Assembly (NCBI GenBank): GCA_009760855.2
Contig: WPIO01000176.1
Coordinates: 55,001 to 119,000, forward strand
DNA: 64,000 nucleotides
Source of the DNA: Cristatella mucedo
Lineage: Eukaryota > Bryozoa > Phylactolaemata > Cristatellidae
Direction: 5' to 3'
This document shows, piece after piece, positions 43,166-53,739 of this stretch. The notes below the pieces were generated by a model. It was not told the origin of the DNA, did not search any database, and saw only the letters and a list, made by a program, of their open reading frames with translations. Position numbers and translations under genes: made by a program. The first letter of the stretch is position 1. Each line of letters starts with the position of its first letter.

Positions 43166-43500
43166 ATGTCAACAAGAAAATCAGAAAATTAAATTCAGTG
43201 TTGCTTACGGCAGGCAGCAGACGACACACTGGCCGCCTCAGATTCCAGCTAGCACCAAGGAGTGGACTTCTCTAGTGCCACGTACATGCACACCCTCCTG
43301 TACTTGTGTGTCATCACTGATTCAGAACATTTTTGGTCAAGTCTGATTGCGGTTTGTATGACATTTTTATGGTATAAAACAGCCTTATAAGCTTTACTTA
43401 CCATTAGCAAAACAAAAATGAAATGCCTATCGCCACAAGCTTACATTCCGAGGCACACGTTAATTCGGATTTCTGCAAGATCTGTCTCAGGCCATCCTAA
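43166..43500. other. CYB5R intron, unassigned
   Basis: Nothing recognised. Confidence 0.35.
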
Positions 43501-43504
43501 ATAA

Positions 43505-43655
43505 AAATAATAATAATTCCTTTGTATAGCGCCTTAAGAGAACTTGATCTCTATTCAGGCGATGCACATATGCCACTGGGCTTGAGCCCACGACCTCGGC
43601 CCGACCTTGGGTCGGGTGAGCACCTTAACCACTGGGCTAAACCAGTATGGAAATA
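43505..43655 (-). mobile_element. SINE2 copy (tRNA head, LINE-like tail)
   Basis: On the minus strand: A-box TAGCCCAGTGGTTAAGG, B-box GTGGGCTCAAGCCCA, then GCCTGAATAGAGATCAAG, TTCTCTTAAGGCGCTATAC and an (ATT)n-like end. It lies about 170 bp upstream of the next CYB5R exon. Confidence 0.85.
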
Positions 43656-43825
43656 GAGCCCGGGGCCTAGTGCCCTTGCCTCTCTTTCTGGGCTTGAAGT
43701 GTGCCCCCTTCGCTTTCTCTCGTCGGAGCTGCCACCCCGTGCCCTCCCCCCAGCTTCATTGGCATCCCTCTGCTGATTCTTCTGCCGTGCTGTGTGTGAG
43801 CCGGACGTGTCGTTCCTTTGTGCAG

Positions 43826-43955
43826 GTTTACTTCAAAAACGTTCACCCGAAGTTTCCTGACGGTGGCAAGATGTCGCAATATCTAGAGAAAATGTCCATC
43901 GGTGATTGTATTGACGTTCGAGGTCCGAATGGCCTCTGTATCTATAACGGTCGAG
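43826..43955 (+). CDS. CYB5R: CYB5R exon: FAD-binding GGKMSQYL
   Basis: The acceptor is CTTTGTGCAG at 43825 and the donor GTACGT at 43956; 130 bp, phase 0 in and phase 1 out. It encodes VYFKNVHPKFPDGGKMSQYL, then EKMSIGDCIDVRGPNGL and CIYNGRG. GGKMSQYL binds the flavin phosphate side in this family. RGPNGL corresponds to RGPSGL in CYB5R1/3. Confidence 0.96.
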
Positions 43956-44198
43956 GTACGTATCCAGCCAGCTACCGCAGGGAGCAGCTGCGGTGCAGAG
44001 AGTTGCACAGGAGGGAAAAGTCGGCAAAGAAATTCAGCTTCGACTGCCGCCGTGCTCATCGTGGCTCCGGCTGCTGCTGGCTCTTGGCTGCCACCGGTGC
44101 TGCCCCAGCATGCAACGTGCCGATGCCGGGCACACACTTGGCCAACTGCCAGTCTGTTGGCCGAGCTGCTCTTGCCAACTCTGGCTTGTTTTTGACAG

Positions 44199-44282
44199 GC
44201 CTGTTTGCCATCAAGCCTGACAAGAAAAGGGATCCGGTGATCAAGTATGCCAAGCATGTGGGCCTAATCGCGGGTGGCACAG
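44199..44282 (+). CDS. CYB5R: CYB5R exon: NADH-domain entry (AGGTG)
   Basis: The acceptor is TTGACAG at 44198 and the donor GTGGGC at 44283; 84 bp, phase 1 in and phase 1 out. It encodes LFAIKPDKKRDPVIKYAKHV then GLIAGGTG, the start of the Rossmann-like NADH domain, matching FAIRPDKK and GMIAGGTG of vertebrate enzymes. Confidence 0.96.
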
Positions 44283-44472
44283 GTGGGCGCTGCTGCCTTC
44301 CCCCCCCCCCGGCCACCGTCCCGCACTGGCTGCAAGCTAGCTGCGTACTGCCGGCCAGCGCTGCTGCCTGCTTCGCCGGCTGCTCGGCAGTCAGCTAGCA
44401 GAGGAGGCTCAGCAAGCCCTTGCCAATGCCACAGCAGATCGCTAGCCTAGCCGGCTGCTGGTGCGTTGCCAG

Positions 44473-44558
44473 GCATAACGCCGATGCTGCAGCTGATAAA
44501 GGCCGTGCTAAAAGACGGCTCGGACGAGACACATCTGTCGCTGCTCTTCGCCAACCAG
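44473..44558 (+). CDS. CYB5R: CYB5R exon: NADH domain (ITPMLQLI)
   Basis: The acceptor is GTTGCCAG at 44472 and the donor GTACCC at 44559; 86 bp, phase 1 in and phase 0 out. It encodes ITPMLQLIKAVLKDGSDETH then LSLLFANQ, a continuous match to the family. The split Gly completes GGTGITPM. Confidence 0.96.
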
Positions 44559-44961
44559 GTACCCCCCTCCCCCCCCCCGATGCTTCAGCAGGCATCATGG
44601 CAGCGTGCAATGCGCGCCGGTATTGACTCGTGTATACACTCGTAACCGTGTATGCGGTCGTGAGCCCGTGAGTGCACGCTTACGTGATCCTGTGTAGAAT
44701 GTCACTACACGGGCTAGCAGGTAGAGAGAGACCCTACTGACGTGCGGCCACTGCTTTTGGCAGCCTGATAACTCGGTTGAGCTTAGCTGCTATGGCAGTT
44801 TGTTTATGTTAAGTGATACATTCAGAAAACCTGCTGCTACCTCTTGCTGCTGCTCCAGCGTATGCTGCCGAGCCCCTGTGTTGAGCAATTGTCTGGCAAG
44901 CTCCTGTAGTCAACAGCTGGCTGACTAACTGTCCCAAATGTCACCGATTGTCCTCGTGCAG

Positions 44962-44985
44962 GAACCTCGAAGCTCTCTTCGGAAG
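44962..44985 (+). CDS. Candidate 24-nt microexon in a CYB5R intron
   Basis: Exactly 24 bp lie between a CTCGTGCAG acceptor and a GTATGT donor, inside the intron that joins two phase-0 exons. It would add EPRSSLRK between LLFANQ and TEDDILLR without shifting the frame. No homolog is known to me, and such a pair of sites can arise by chance, so this is speculative. Confidence 0.2.
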
Positions 44986-45139
44986 GTATGTTGCATCACA
45001 TTGAGTACTTTTTTATGCAAGTTCTGTCTTGATGTTACTCAAAATGGGCCATGTGACTTTTCCTGGGACCCCCTGCCGCCAAGCTGTCGCCTGGAAGGCA
45101 TGTGCTGCTTTACAACAGCTATCGCTACAATCTGAGCTG

Positions 45140-45146
45140 TCTGTCC

Positions 45147-45214
<68 letters not shown>

Positions 45215-45215
45215 A
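45140..45215. repeat. (CT)n array
   Basis: CT dinucleotide on the sense strand of a CYB5R intron. Confidence 0.95.
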
Positions 45216-45910
45216 TCTTTCTCTGTCTATCTCCATCATCTATCTAGCTTTCTCTTACTGTTGCTCTCTGTCCTGCTGTTCGTTAATCCTGTCATTTTCT
45301 CTCATTAGACTGGCCTTTTCTACTCACTGCCTTATACTCCATATCTCTCTGTTGTCTGTCGATCCCCATAACTACCCTCTCTTCTTCACCTTCTTGATAT
45401 CACGCTGTCTCTTATGCAGTCCTTACTCCCTCCTCCTCCCTCCACGGCTGCTGCTGCTGCTGTCTTCTTTAATTTAATTTGTTCTATTAGGCTGTGCATT
45501 TGTCTCTCAGTATTGGTAATCGACTTCTGAGTTTGCTGGCTGTGCCAGCTGGCCCGGTCTGACCATGAAGTCCCGGCATGGCCACATGCTTGCTGCTGCA
45601 TGTGGCCTCTCTTCCTCTTTGGCTTACCAGAAAAGTTCCCTTTAGTCCCTTTTAGGTTCCTATTGCGGTGTTGCACAACTCGGCTAGTGTCTTAGGCATG
45701 ATCAATCTTTGGCCCGCACATCTACTTGTCGTGGCACTCTACTGCCTGCTAGCTGCCTGCAAGGACAGGAGCCTTCTTTCATTCGGGCCTCGAGCCATTG
45801 TGGACCATGCTTGTCAGACTCGGAAGATCAGATTTTCGTTCAAGCTGCAAAAGCTTGTGCCAAAATTATGTGCATCGCAGCTCACAGCTGGCTGCTTCCT
45901 GTGCTAGAGA
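45216..45910. other. CYB5R intron, unassigned
   Basis: Pyrimidine-rich to about 45470, with a short CTG patch near 45448-45462. Nothing else recognised. Confidence 0.4.
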
Positions 45911-46010
45911 TAGCTGTGTGTGTCTGTATGTATATGTGTGTGTGTATGTGCGAGCACGTGTGTGTGTGCAAGTGTGTGTATGTATATATATATATATATA
46001 TATATGTGTG

Positions 46011-46081
<71 letters not shown>

Positions 46082-46082
46082 C
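45911..46082. repeat. (TG)n and (TA)n mixed microsatellite
   Basis: TGTG/TGTA followed by TATATA blocks broken by TGTG and TGTATG. The Tyr-Ile and Cys-Val frames across it are artefacts. Confidence 0.95.
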
Positions 46083-46291
46083 ACACTGTTGCACCTGAGT
46101 TCGCGCACAGGGTGCAGTGATGCCGTGACTCATGTGCCACTGCATTCAGCATGGTTCCCCGTCCACTTTCCTTCAGCGAAACATCTAGTGTGACATGGTG
46201 ACATGGCTGGCACCCTGCCTTTATCCGCATGCGCTCCCGGTCTACTGGCTCGCGATCAGCTGTGCAAGGCCGGCTCGGTGGTTGTTTGCAG

Positions 46292-46391
46292 ACCGAGGAT
46301 GATATCTTGCTACGCTCCGACCTGGAGAAGGTTGCAGCCGACAACCCCAAGCGCTTCCGGCTCTGGTACACGCTCGACAGACCGGCTGACG
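46292..46391 (+). CDS. CYB5R: CYB5R exon: NADH domain (LWYTLDRP)
   Basis: The acceptor is GTTTGCAG at 46291 and the donor GTCAGT at 46392; 100 bp, phase 0 in and phase 1 out. It encodes TEDDILLRSDLEKVAADNPK then RFRLWYTLDRPAD, matching TEKDILLRPELEE...RFKLWYTLDRAPE of human CYB5R3. Confidence 0.96.
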
Positions 46392-46420
46392 GTCAGTGAT
46401 ACACAGTGCTCATACCGAGT

Positions 46421-46675
46421 GCTCTCTCTCTCTCTCTCTCCCTCTCTCTCTTGCTTGCTCTCTCTCTCTCTCTCCTTTTCTTCCCTGCCTCTTGTTCTCT
46501 TTCTTGCTCCTCCTTCCTTCCTTCCTCCATCTCTCTCTCCCTCTCTTTCTTGCTAGCTCTCCCTCTTACTCACTATAGCTCCCTCTCTTTCTCTCTCTGT
46601 CTCTCTCTCTCCCTCTCTTTCTCTCTCTGTCTCTCTCTCCCTAGCTCTCTTTCTCTCTAGCTCTTCCTCCCTCCC
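46421..46675. repeat. CT-rich degenerate array
   Basis: CT dinucleotides mixed with CTTT, CCTT and TAGCTC units, 30 bp after a splice donor on the sense strand. Confidence 0.93.
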
Positions 46676-46904
46676 TCTGTGCTCTGCTCTATCTGCATCG
46701 ATTGTGCTCTCGCTCAGGCGCCGACTTCGTTTCATTGCTCTGTGCTTGGCTTGCACCCACCGATCTCGGTGGCTGCTGTGGCGATCTTGCCTCTGCTCTC
46801 TGGTCCTGTGTCGGATTGGAGGTCGGCTACTGGCGACCTGTGCACATGCATGCGAGTGCATGCATGCAGAGCTATCGCTCAGGCTCATTCGTGACCTTTA
46901 GTTA

Positions 46905-47335
46905 GTCGACCATGTCAGCTCCACAATCAAGTCTGCCTACTTTCAGCTACATATCATTGCTGAAATTCGGCCTTATTTAGATAAGGATACCACGTCTAAG
47001 TTGGTCCATGCATTTGTGACATTCTGTCTTGACTTCTGTAGCTCAATGCTTGCAGGTCTACCGGCCTGTGCAATCAGGCGCTTATAGCTGGTGCAAAACT
47101 CTGCAGCTAGGCTTGTCTGTCCTGTACGTCGCAGTTGCCACATCACACCACTTCTCGCAGACCGGCACTGGCTACCAGTCAAGCAACGCATTTAACTTCA
47201 AGGTTTTGTTGCTCACTTTTAGCTCTCTTCATTCTTTGGCTCCAACCTACCTATCAGATCTATTCCCCAACCAGGCCAAGCATCGTACCAAGGGCTTTTC
47301 GGAAACTGACTGTTTACCTATACCTCATACTACGT
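46905..47335 (+). mobile_element. LINE-A fragment lacking its 3' end
   Basis: It matches the RT C-terminal region from about ISSTIKSAYFQL to a LPIPHT-like point, then stops matching near 47335 (CGTTTGGCTCGTGC). No tail follows, so it was cut by a later rearrangement rather than simply 5'-truncated. Confidence 0.75.
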
Positions 47336-48187
47336 TTGGCTCGTGCGTAACAGAGCGGCTAATGCTGTTCACTGGACACCTTTAAGCGCTCTGATCGCTG
47401 TCTGCCTGAGCCGAAGTCTACATGAAGGCATGAAGCTCTCGTGGCTGAGCTTCACGTGCGTTTTTAGCCAAACGGCTTGCGCAAGAAGCCACTGGCTGCT
47501 CCACTTAAGGGAAATGCGTCTTGGTTGGCATCTTGGCCTCGTGCCGCACCAGATCATCCCCCACCAGAGCCAGAGCTCGCAGCCGGTGCACGCTGTGCAG
47601 GCATTGCTTTGCAGCGCTCTCTCTCAAGGCGGCGCTACTTCGACTGAGTGCGACGAAACTTGGCTCTTCGTACACACGCGGTAATGCTTGGTATATTTCA
47701 AAATGACGTCAGCGTGTTCTGAAGCTGACCAATGGGCTTATTAACAAGGGGCGAGTGTCCTTCTTATTAGCCAAAAGAACATACGAAAAAGGGAAAGGGA
47801 ATTAATCGGTTGAACAGAACAGCAAACCTGCTGCAGCCGTCGAGCGGTTGTGGGCCGGTGGGGGAGAGGGCTTAGTGAGAGGGTCTACGAGACGGCCGGT
47901 AGTTTGCCTCTTGCCATAGTTTCCGCTGGTTGCAAGGCGATGTTGCCGGATTGGTTGATGTCTGCCTTGCTGCGTATGCCGAAACGACTGCAATCGTCGA
48001 CGGGAAAGGTCAGGCCTCCATTTGTAGCTTCTGCCGCGCCTCAGGCGCCACGTAGTCAGCGCTCAGGCAGGAGGCGTTCCACCTGTCGTCGGCTGCCTCG
48101 TCCTACCTGCCACCGCCCCTTGCCGCCGATGCCGTCTGCTGCCTGACTTCTCATGCCGTCGTCTGCTTGTTGTCTGCTCGTGCTCAG
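47336..48187. other. CYB5R last intron, 3' part
   Basis: No exon or repeat recognised before the CTGCTCGTGCTCAG acceptor at 48187. Confidence 0.45.
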
Positions 48188-48360
48188 GCTGGAAGTATAG
48201 CACGGGCTTCGTCAACAGCGAGATGATCGACCGCCACCTGCCCAAGCCCGGTCCCGAGACGCTCATACTCATGTGCGGACCTCCGCCCATGATCACGTTT
48301 GCCTGCACGCCGAGCCTCGATGGTCTGGGCTACTCGAAGGAGCTTCGCTTCGCCTTCTAG
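48188..48360 (+). CDS. CYB5R: CYB5R last coding exon (CGPPPM) and stop
   Basis: The acceptor is GTGCTCAG at 48187 and the stop is TAG at 48358-48360; phase 1 in. It encodes [20 protein letters not shown], then [16 protein letters not shown] and a C-terminus of [19 protein letters not shown] is the NADH-binding signature of the family, and the final aromatic residue fits the family C-terminus. Confidence 0.97.
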
Positions 48361-48686
48361 GCAGCTGCAGGCGGTTGTGCCCATGCCCGCAGCAGGGAAG
48401 TGGGCAGTGTCGGCACCCACAGTCTGTCGCTGGACGTGATCTCTGGTTCGTCCTATCGCCGTGCTGCATGCTCGGGTGCCATGTGGTCTGACTGACCCCT
48501 TTCTGCATGTGCTGCCTGAGCGTGGTACGTGCATTGCGTGTTTGCACTCATACTCTTGAGAGTGGCTAGCTAATGGTACGGTGTGGTGCATTAATGTGTG
48601 AGAGCTTGCATTGGTTTTCAGATGATGTAAGCCGTTTTAAGCAGAGGAGCCTGATTGTTATTCGATCGCGTGGCTTGTCGTCACCT

Positions 48687-48688
<2 letters not shown>

Positions 48689-48750
<62 letters not shown>
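48689..48750. repeat. (CT)n array
   Basis: About 60 bp of pure CT in the probable 3' UTR. Confidence 0.95.
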
Positions 48751-48753
<3 letters not shown>

Positions 48754-48981
48754 CTCCCTCTCTCACTTATCTGTGTCGGTGAGGCCTAGATGCAATTGAA
48801 TTCTGATCTATTGGGGCCTTCCATTTCGTCTAGCCGACCACTGCTGTTCGTTGCGAGCCTGCTTGGTCGGCTCTGCCTACGATCTACGATCGCCTACGAT
48901 CCGCTGCGCATTCCTATGCGCATCCATCGCTGCAGGCATGGTGCCCACCCGCTTGCCTGCATGTAGCTCTGAATTCGTACC

Positions 48982-48987
48982 AATAAA
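48982..48987 (+). terminator. Candidate polyadenylation signal
   Basis: AATAAA about 620 bp after the CYB5R stop, followed by T/G-rich sequence (TTGCAGTGTTGTTGTT) 17-35 bp on, as expected of a downstream element. Confidence 0.45.
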
Positions 48988-49289
48988 TGGCTGGCCGCAG
49001 ATGTTGCAGTGTTGTTGTTCACTGAGGTTTCAGCCTATTTAGCGCTTGGTTACTCGTTGCTGCATTGTTTCGGTGTATCGTCACATCCGTACCGAAGGTG
49101 GCTGCTGTGGCTCTTGGCAGCCATGTCGGAGCTTACTGCAACCTGTAGCCAGGTGTCTAGGCATTGGCTTTGTCCATTTGAACTCAACAAATGAGCATTG
49201 GGTGAAAGCAGCATCGGCGCCATCACCAACGCCGAGACGCAGCACGAGATGCATTCCCCTCTGAATTCGGCAAGCTGCCAGCGAGGTGT

Positions 49290-49365
49290 TTATCGAGCAT
49301 TCTACCACTAACCATTTGATTGTGCTTTTCAGCAAATGTAAAGTGCCTAGAAAGAGATTGATCAC
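49290..49365 (+). mobile_element. LINE 3' tail
   Basis: ACCACTAACCATTTGATTGTGC, then GCAAATGTAAAGTGCCTAG and AAAGAGATTGAT. The repeat end is missing. Confidence 0.7.
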
Positions 49366-49519
49366 GTTACAGTCATGTTACAGAAGAACCGAAATCGGCT
49401 CCTACCGTCAAATTTCCCTGCTGTCTTTGGAACACACCCACTTGTGCAACTCATGATCTGTGCTGGGTCAAACCCATTCTGATTTAGCACCCCCTTGCTG
49501 TAGCCGGTAATTAGCAATG

Positions 49520-49522
49520 CTC

Positions 49523-49584
<62 letters not shown>

Positions 49585-49606
49585 TCCCTCTCCCTCTCCC
49601 TCTCTC
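49520..49606. repeat. (CT)n array
   Basis: CT dinucleotide ending in CCCTCT units. Confidence 0.95.
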
Positions 49607-49829
49607 CACAAACATTGTGATCTGACAGCAATCGTCGCAAGGGCATCGTTATCGGGCCTCTGTTGCCCGGCCGCTTAGCAACCTGCTATCGCTGTGCAAG
49701 TGAGGGCTGCTCACTGCTGATTCGTCACTCCAGATGGTGCACTCGCCATTGCTCTCGAGTTCTGGCATTTTGCAGCAGCTTTTCATCTGCTGTCTTGCTT
49801 GATTGCTTACCATTTTAGCCTTATCGTGC
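49607..49829. other. Unassigned stretch
   Basis: Nothing recognised. Confidence 0.35.
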
Positions 49830-49925
49830 TAGCAGCCAAGAGTGCATTTGATGACCGAGGTCGTAGCTCAAGCCCTTTGGCATATGTGAAGAGCCTGGAA
49901 TAAATATTAAGTTCTCTCTTTCTGT
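49830..49925 (+). mobile_element. SINE2 copy, 5'-truncated
   Basis: GACCGAGGTCGTAGCTCAAGCC (B-box region), GGCATATGTGAAGAGCCTGG, then AATAAATATTAAGTTCTCT. The A-box half is absent. Confidence 0.65.
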
Positions 49926-49948
49926 CTACAAATTCTGTATACAAATAA

Positions 49949-49956
49949 ATATTCCC

Positions 49957-50040
<84 letters not shown>

Positions 50041-50050
50041 GGGGGAAATA
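49949..50050. repeat. (AT)n with inverted flanks, hairpin-forming
   Basis: ATATTCCCCC on the left and GGGGGAAATAT on the right flank about 83 bp of AT repeat, so the whole segment is nearly self-complementary. Confidence 0.85.
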
Positions 50051-50117
50051 TCGTGTGCCGTTATTTTAATGATAATTTAATGAATGTAATAGTGATTTAA
50101 TGAAAACACGGGGTATG

Positions 50118-50119
<2 letters not shown>

Positions 50120-50155
<36 letters not shown>
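50120..50155. repeat. (TA)n tract
   Basis: About 35 bp of TA repeat, leading into TAATAATAATATAAT. Confidence 0.95.
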
Positions 50156-50157
<2 letters not shown>

Positions 50158-50179
50158 ATATATAATAATAATAATATAA

Positions 50180-50207
50180 TATCTGAACGACTATAGTCGT
50201 TCAGATA
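50180..50207. repeat. Perfect 28-bp palindrome
   Basis: The half-sites TATCTGAACGACTA and TAGTCGTTCAGATA are exact reverse complements with no spacer. It sits directly after the AT-rich tract. Confidence 0.9.
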
Positions 50208-51125
50208 CTGCCCATGGTATTCAATAAAAAATTATTTGGTGTTATTCGTCGCACTGCCTCCTTGGTGTTTCTACCCTGCTATGGCTGTCGGTGGACTGGT
50301 CGGTGTGCTGCTCGATTGGCTGGTGCATCTGCATTGGCTGGTGAATTCGTTACCATTCACTTGGTCTGCTGTGTATATCAAATCGAAGACGTTGTATACT
50401 GGCTTGGCTTTAGGACGGCCCGTAACTAACCACCACTTGCTGACATGCAAAGGTAGGTGAGGGATGGATGCATCAACTGCATGTCTATGCCTCCCATTTT
50501 TGGGACGCCTCCAATTCACGTAAAGCTTGTAGCTCAGAATGCCAGCCGGAACGCTCCAGTAAAAGTAAAATGTACCGGTCCACGAAGGGTCACAATATAT
50601 ACGACCCACACAAACAGTGCCCAAATTGGAGATGGTTATAGTTCTCTCCTCAACCTGGCTGCCTCGATCCTTTTATAATTTGACATCAAGGGCCTGGCCA
50701 TAAATAGACCAAATAAAAGGGCTTTGTATCTAAAGCTTAAACAAGAAGCCATAAAGTTGTACTCCCTGTCTGCAGTGAGCCGCTTCGATCTGCATACGCG
50801 TACTATCCTGCAAACCGCAAAAACCCGTGATGGCCAAGCAGGCTTGTTTTAATTTAAAATGATATAGTCTTTTTTTCTCCACAACCACGACGTATTTAAA
50901 AGATTAATGAATATAGCTGAACCATAGATTCAGTTGTGCCTTCGGGTTCTTATAGCTTTACAGCTGTCTATCCCAATACTCGTTCGTCTGTCACTGATGT
51001 AAAAAGAAAAGAAAGTGTAAGTAACAGTGTGCATGGTATGCTGCCGGTCACAGGAGTTGTGATTTTAAAACACTGATACTGGTGTTGGACCGTCGCAATG
51101 AGAGTCTTCGAATGCTGCACACTGA
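50208..51125. other. Unassigned stretch
   Basis: A frame at 50236-50460 has a hydrophobic run (AMAVGGLVGVLLDWLV), and a GTAGGT lies near 50453, but no family is recognised. Probably non-coding. Confidence 0.35.
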
Positions 51126-51126
51126 C

Positions 51127-51650
51127 TTAAGCGGAAATGCCTAGAAAATACATATAAAGTTGGTCTAACAATTGAATATTTTAAGGTTACTTTTCAAAAG
51201 ACAAACATGTGAGAAATGGGAAAAGAAGTTCTGATGACTTCCACATAAATGAAAAAATGATTATGCAAGCCATGCCTAACCCGGATGTAATCCAGAAGCA
51301 TCGTATCTACAGATAACAAAACTACCGATTTTTGTATCATATGTGACTTGTGTCCTAACTTGTTGAACCTTGGTTAATCCAGGTACACATGTGAATCTTG
51401 TTTAGCTTCACGTGTATAACTTTTATGCAGCTTCATTTACAGTGTAGCTTTGTGTATGATATGTAAATTAACTCCATAACTTGACCAATATTTTATGGAT
51501 CAACGAAATTTGAAATACCAGTTCAGCTTTGGTTGCACCATATTGAGCTAGTTTATTTCAGATTTCGGTTCGACAAATTTTGCCATACATGTCACAACTC
51601 CTTGATCTTAATTTTCTTCGATCACGGACATGTACAGCAAAAAAGTTATC
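51127..51650. repeat. Unidentified dispersed repeat, copy B
   Basis: Colinear with 24205-24740 through to GGACATGTACAG at about 51625. AT-rich; no convincing frame. Confidence 0.65.
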
Positions 51651-51924
51651 GAACGTATCAGTTTCTGTGGCCCTATGCCGTTCTTCCGGAAGCTCACAAG
51701 CCCCAGAAAATTCTAGATTATAAAGTTCAGGAACACGATTGCCTCTTTCAGAAGGTCTCAAGCAGACTGTTAATCTTGCAAGCAAAACCTGCACCGATAG
51801 TGCATCTCTTTACATCCCTGAGATACCTTTGCCGTTAATGCACACATCATGAAGCCCTGAGGACATAGCATCTGCACGAGTCGTCATATATTTAACAGCA
51901 CTCATGCACCAGGCAAGGGGTGTA
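51651..51924. other. Unassigned stretch
   Basis: Nothing recognised. Confidence 0.35.
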
Positions 51925-52078
51925 AAAGGCAACACCGATGATCTCTGCGATAAAAGGTGGTTGCTCTTCACGACCTCGGGACCGAGGCCGTGGTTTCGAA
52001 TCCTGCAGTGGGCGATCCTTTATTGCTGCTGCAAGCAGTGGCGATAGCCTTTAAGGCTCGGCGACCATGCATAAATTC
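51925..52078 (+). mobile_element. SINE1 copy (tRNA-derived)
   Basis: tRNA-like head with B-box-like GTGGTTTCGAATCCTGCAG, the linker GTGGGCGATCCTTTATTGC, and the body GTGGCGATAGCCTTTAAGG. The A-box region (AAAAGGTGGTTGCTC) is degenerate. Confidence 0.75.
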
Positions 52079-52314
52079 ATAACCGCAATAGTCACTACTG
52101 TATCAGGCAGAGTGGCATCAACAGCCAAAACGGCGGAAAGCTTCGGAACACTTTCGGTGCAGATACACGAGATAGTGAAGAATTCTTGGCCTTTGCTAAA
52201 TTCCGCATCGAAGCTCATACACTTTCGGCGGCCTTTGCATCGATCTCCACCTCATACGTCGCACCGATCAGGCAGCAAGAAGCAGAAGTAGTGGGACAAA
52301 CCCTTGCCGCTAAG

Positions 52315-52445
52315 GTTTGGTCCGGCGGTAAAGGTGCTCACTCCGACCGAGGTCATGGGCTCGAGCCCCGTGGCATACGTGACGCACCTGTTCTAAGTTC
52401 TCTTAGGTTGCTTTACGAATGCAATATATATTATACATCCTCTTT
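52315..52445 (+). mobile_element. SINE2 copy
   Basis: A-box-like TCCGGCGGTAAAGGTGC, B-box GGTCATGGGCTCGAGCCC, then GCACCTGTTCTAAGTTCTCT and TTACGAATGCAATATA, a diverged LINE-like tail. Confidence 0.75.
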
Positions 52446-53500
52446 ACAAGTGCAACAATAGGCTGTAGTCGGCGTGGTCCGACGATTTGTGCTTCGCATG
52501 CCTGCATCTTAAGAACTGAATAAAGTCACCCTGGGAGGGAGGATGCTTATCAGCAGCAGAGCCTTTCGTCTGAAATAATCTGCGATGTTCTTTTCGTGGC
52601 ACTTTGACCGTTGACCTTTGAGCAATATGAATGTAATTTTAGAATGTCTGCTGCCTATTAGACGCTGCCGTACTCAACGTCACGTGCTGTCGGGATCCCA
52701 TCCTCGTCGCCACTCCTACGTCTGAGCAGTCGCACACGCCAGGAGACCGAATCGACAACACAGATGTTTATTGCGAAGCGCATGGAACCACATAGCAGCT
52801 AGTAGCCGCGATGGCCGGCCGGCCCTTGCCCGGGAGAATATGACAAGTGCACACACGCAGAGGCCAAACTAGGGTCTCATCTAGGGGGAAAGACCAGCAA
52901 GGTTTTCATTGAGGGAGTAGGACTTGCAAATGATAAAAAACTAAAGCGCAAAATAACAGTGCTTATTCGATAAGAACTCGATGGCCCCTCATCGAGTGGA
53001 ATTAGAACATAATTGTACCTATGTGGACCGTCGGGGGCTCCCTCCCGTAGAAATAAGGTGTGGCCCTGTTCGCTGCACCGCTCTGAAGGAAAGCAAATTC
53101 CCTCCTATCCTCAGGCTCTGCCACTGCACCGGGTGCGTCTCCTGCTCTCTCTTGGAATAGACTTCAGCCGAAAGAGGAAGAGACCACGGTGTGTCCAGTG
53201 GACCCTACAGCATGTGACTTCAAAGGCGCAGATTGGTACCGAAGCCATTTGTCATATGAAGTCGCGAGGGTCATGTAGCTGCCTGCGAGATGGCGCTGCC
53301 ATGCCGATGAAGATTACAATCTGTGCATTATGACGGCACATCTATGTCAGAGTTTGGTGTCGAGAGGTATTCCCAATACTGTAAACAAGGCGAAAGCAGA
53401 CACTACAATTCGCTTTGGTAAGCAAAAACGTGCCAGCTCGTGCACACCTCTTGGCCTCAATGTGTTTGGGAGTAGTCCGAGATCAGGCCTGAATGCTCAT
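52446..53500. other. Unassigned stretch
   Basis: Nothing recognised with confidence. Confidence 0.35.
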
Positions 53501-53504
53501 TTGG

Positions 53505-53590
53505 TAATGCTTTCTATACAGTATCTGTAAAGTGCCTAGAAAGAGATTCAGTTCATTGGTGGCGCTATATAAATGCATTATTATTATTAA
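53505..53590 (+). mobile_element. LINE 3' tail with (ATT)n
   Basis: CTGTAAAGTGCCTAGAAAG, AGATTCAGTTCATTGG, GGCGCTATATAAATGCATT, then an ATT repeat. Confidence 0.8.
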
Positions 53591-53739
53591 CGATCTCTAC
53601 GCCATGCCACAGGGTTTTGAACCCAAGAGTTGAAAGTTACCGAGGCTTCAGAATGGGTCTGCAGGGTTGTGTTAGTATCAAAGCCCAGCGCCGACAAGCT
53701 CCGAATATGCCCTGACTCAGTGGGGGGGGGGTAATAAAG

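Larger units (their letters stand above)
48361..49000 (+). other. Probable CYB5R 3' UTR
   Basis: The sequence follows the stop codon and contains a (CT)n array at 48689-48750 and an AATAAA at 48982-48987. The extent is inferred from that hexamer only. Confidence 0.45.

Noticed and set aside
45911-46145. Tyr-Ile and His-Thr repeat frames
   Set aside because: Translations of TG/TA microsatellite.
50214-50624. Hydrophobic + strand frame and a minus-strand frame
   Set aside because: No family recognised, no consistent splice structure and overlapping open frames; left as unassigned.
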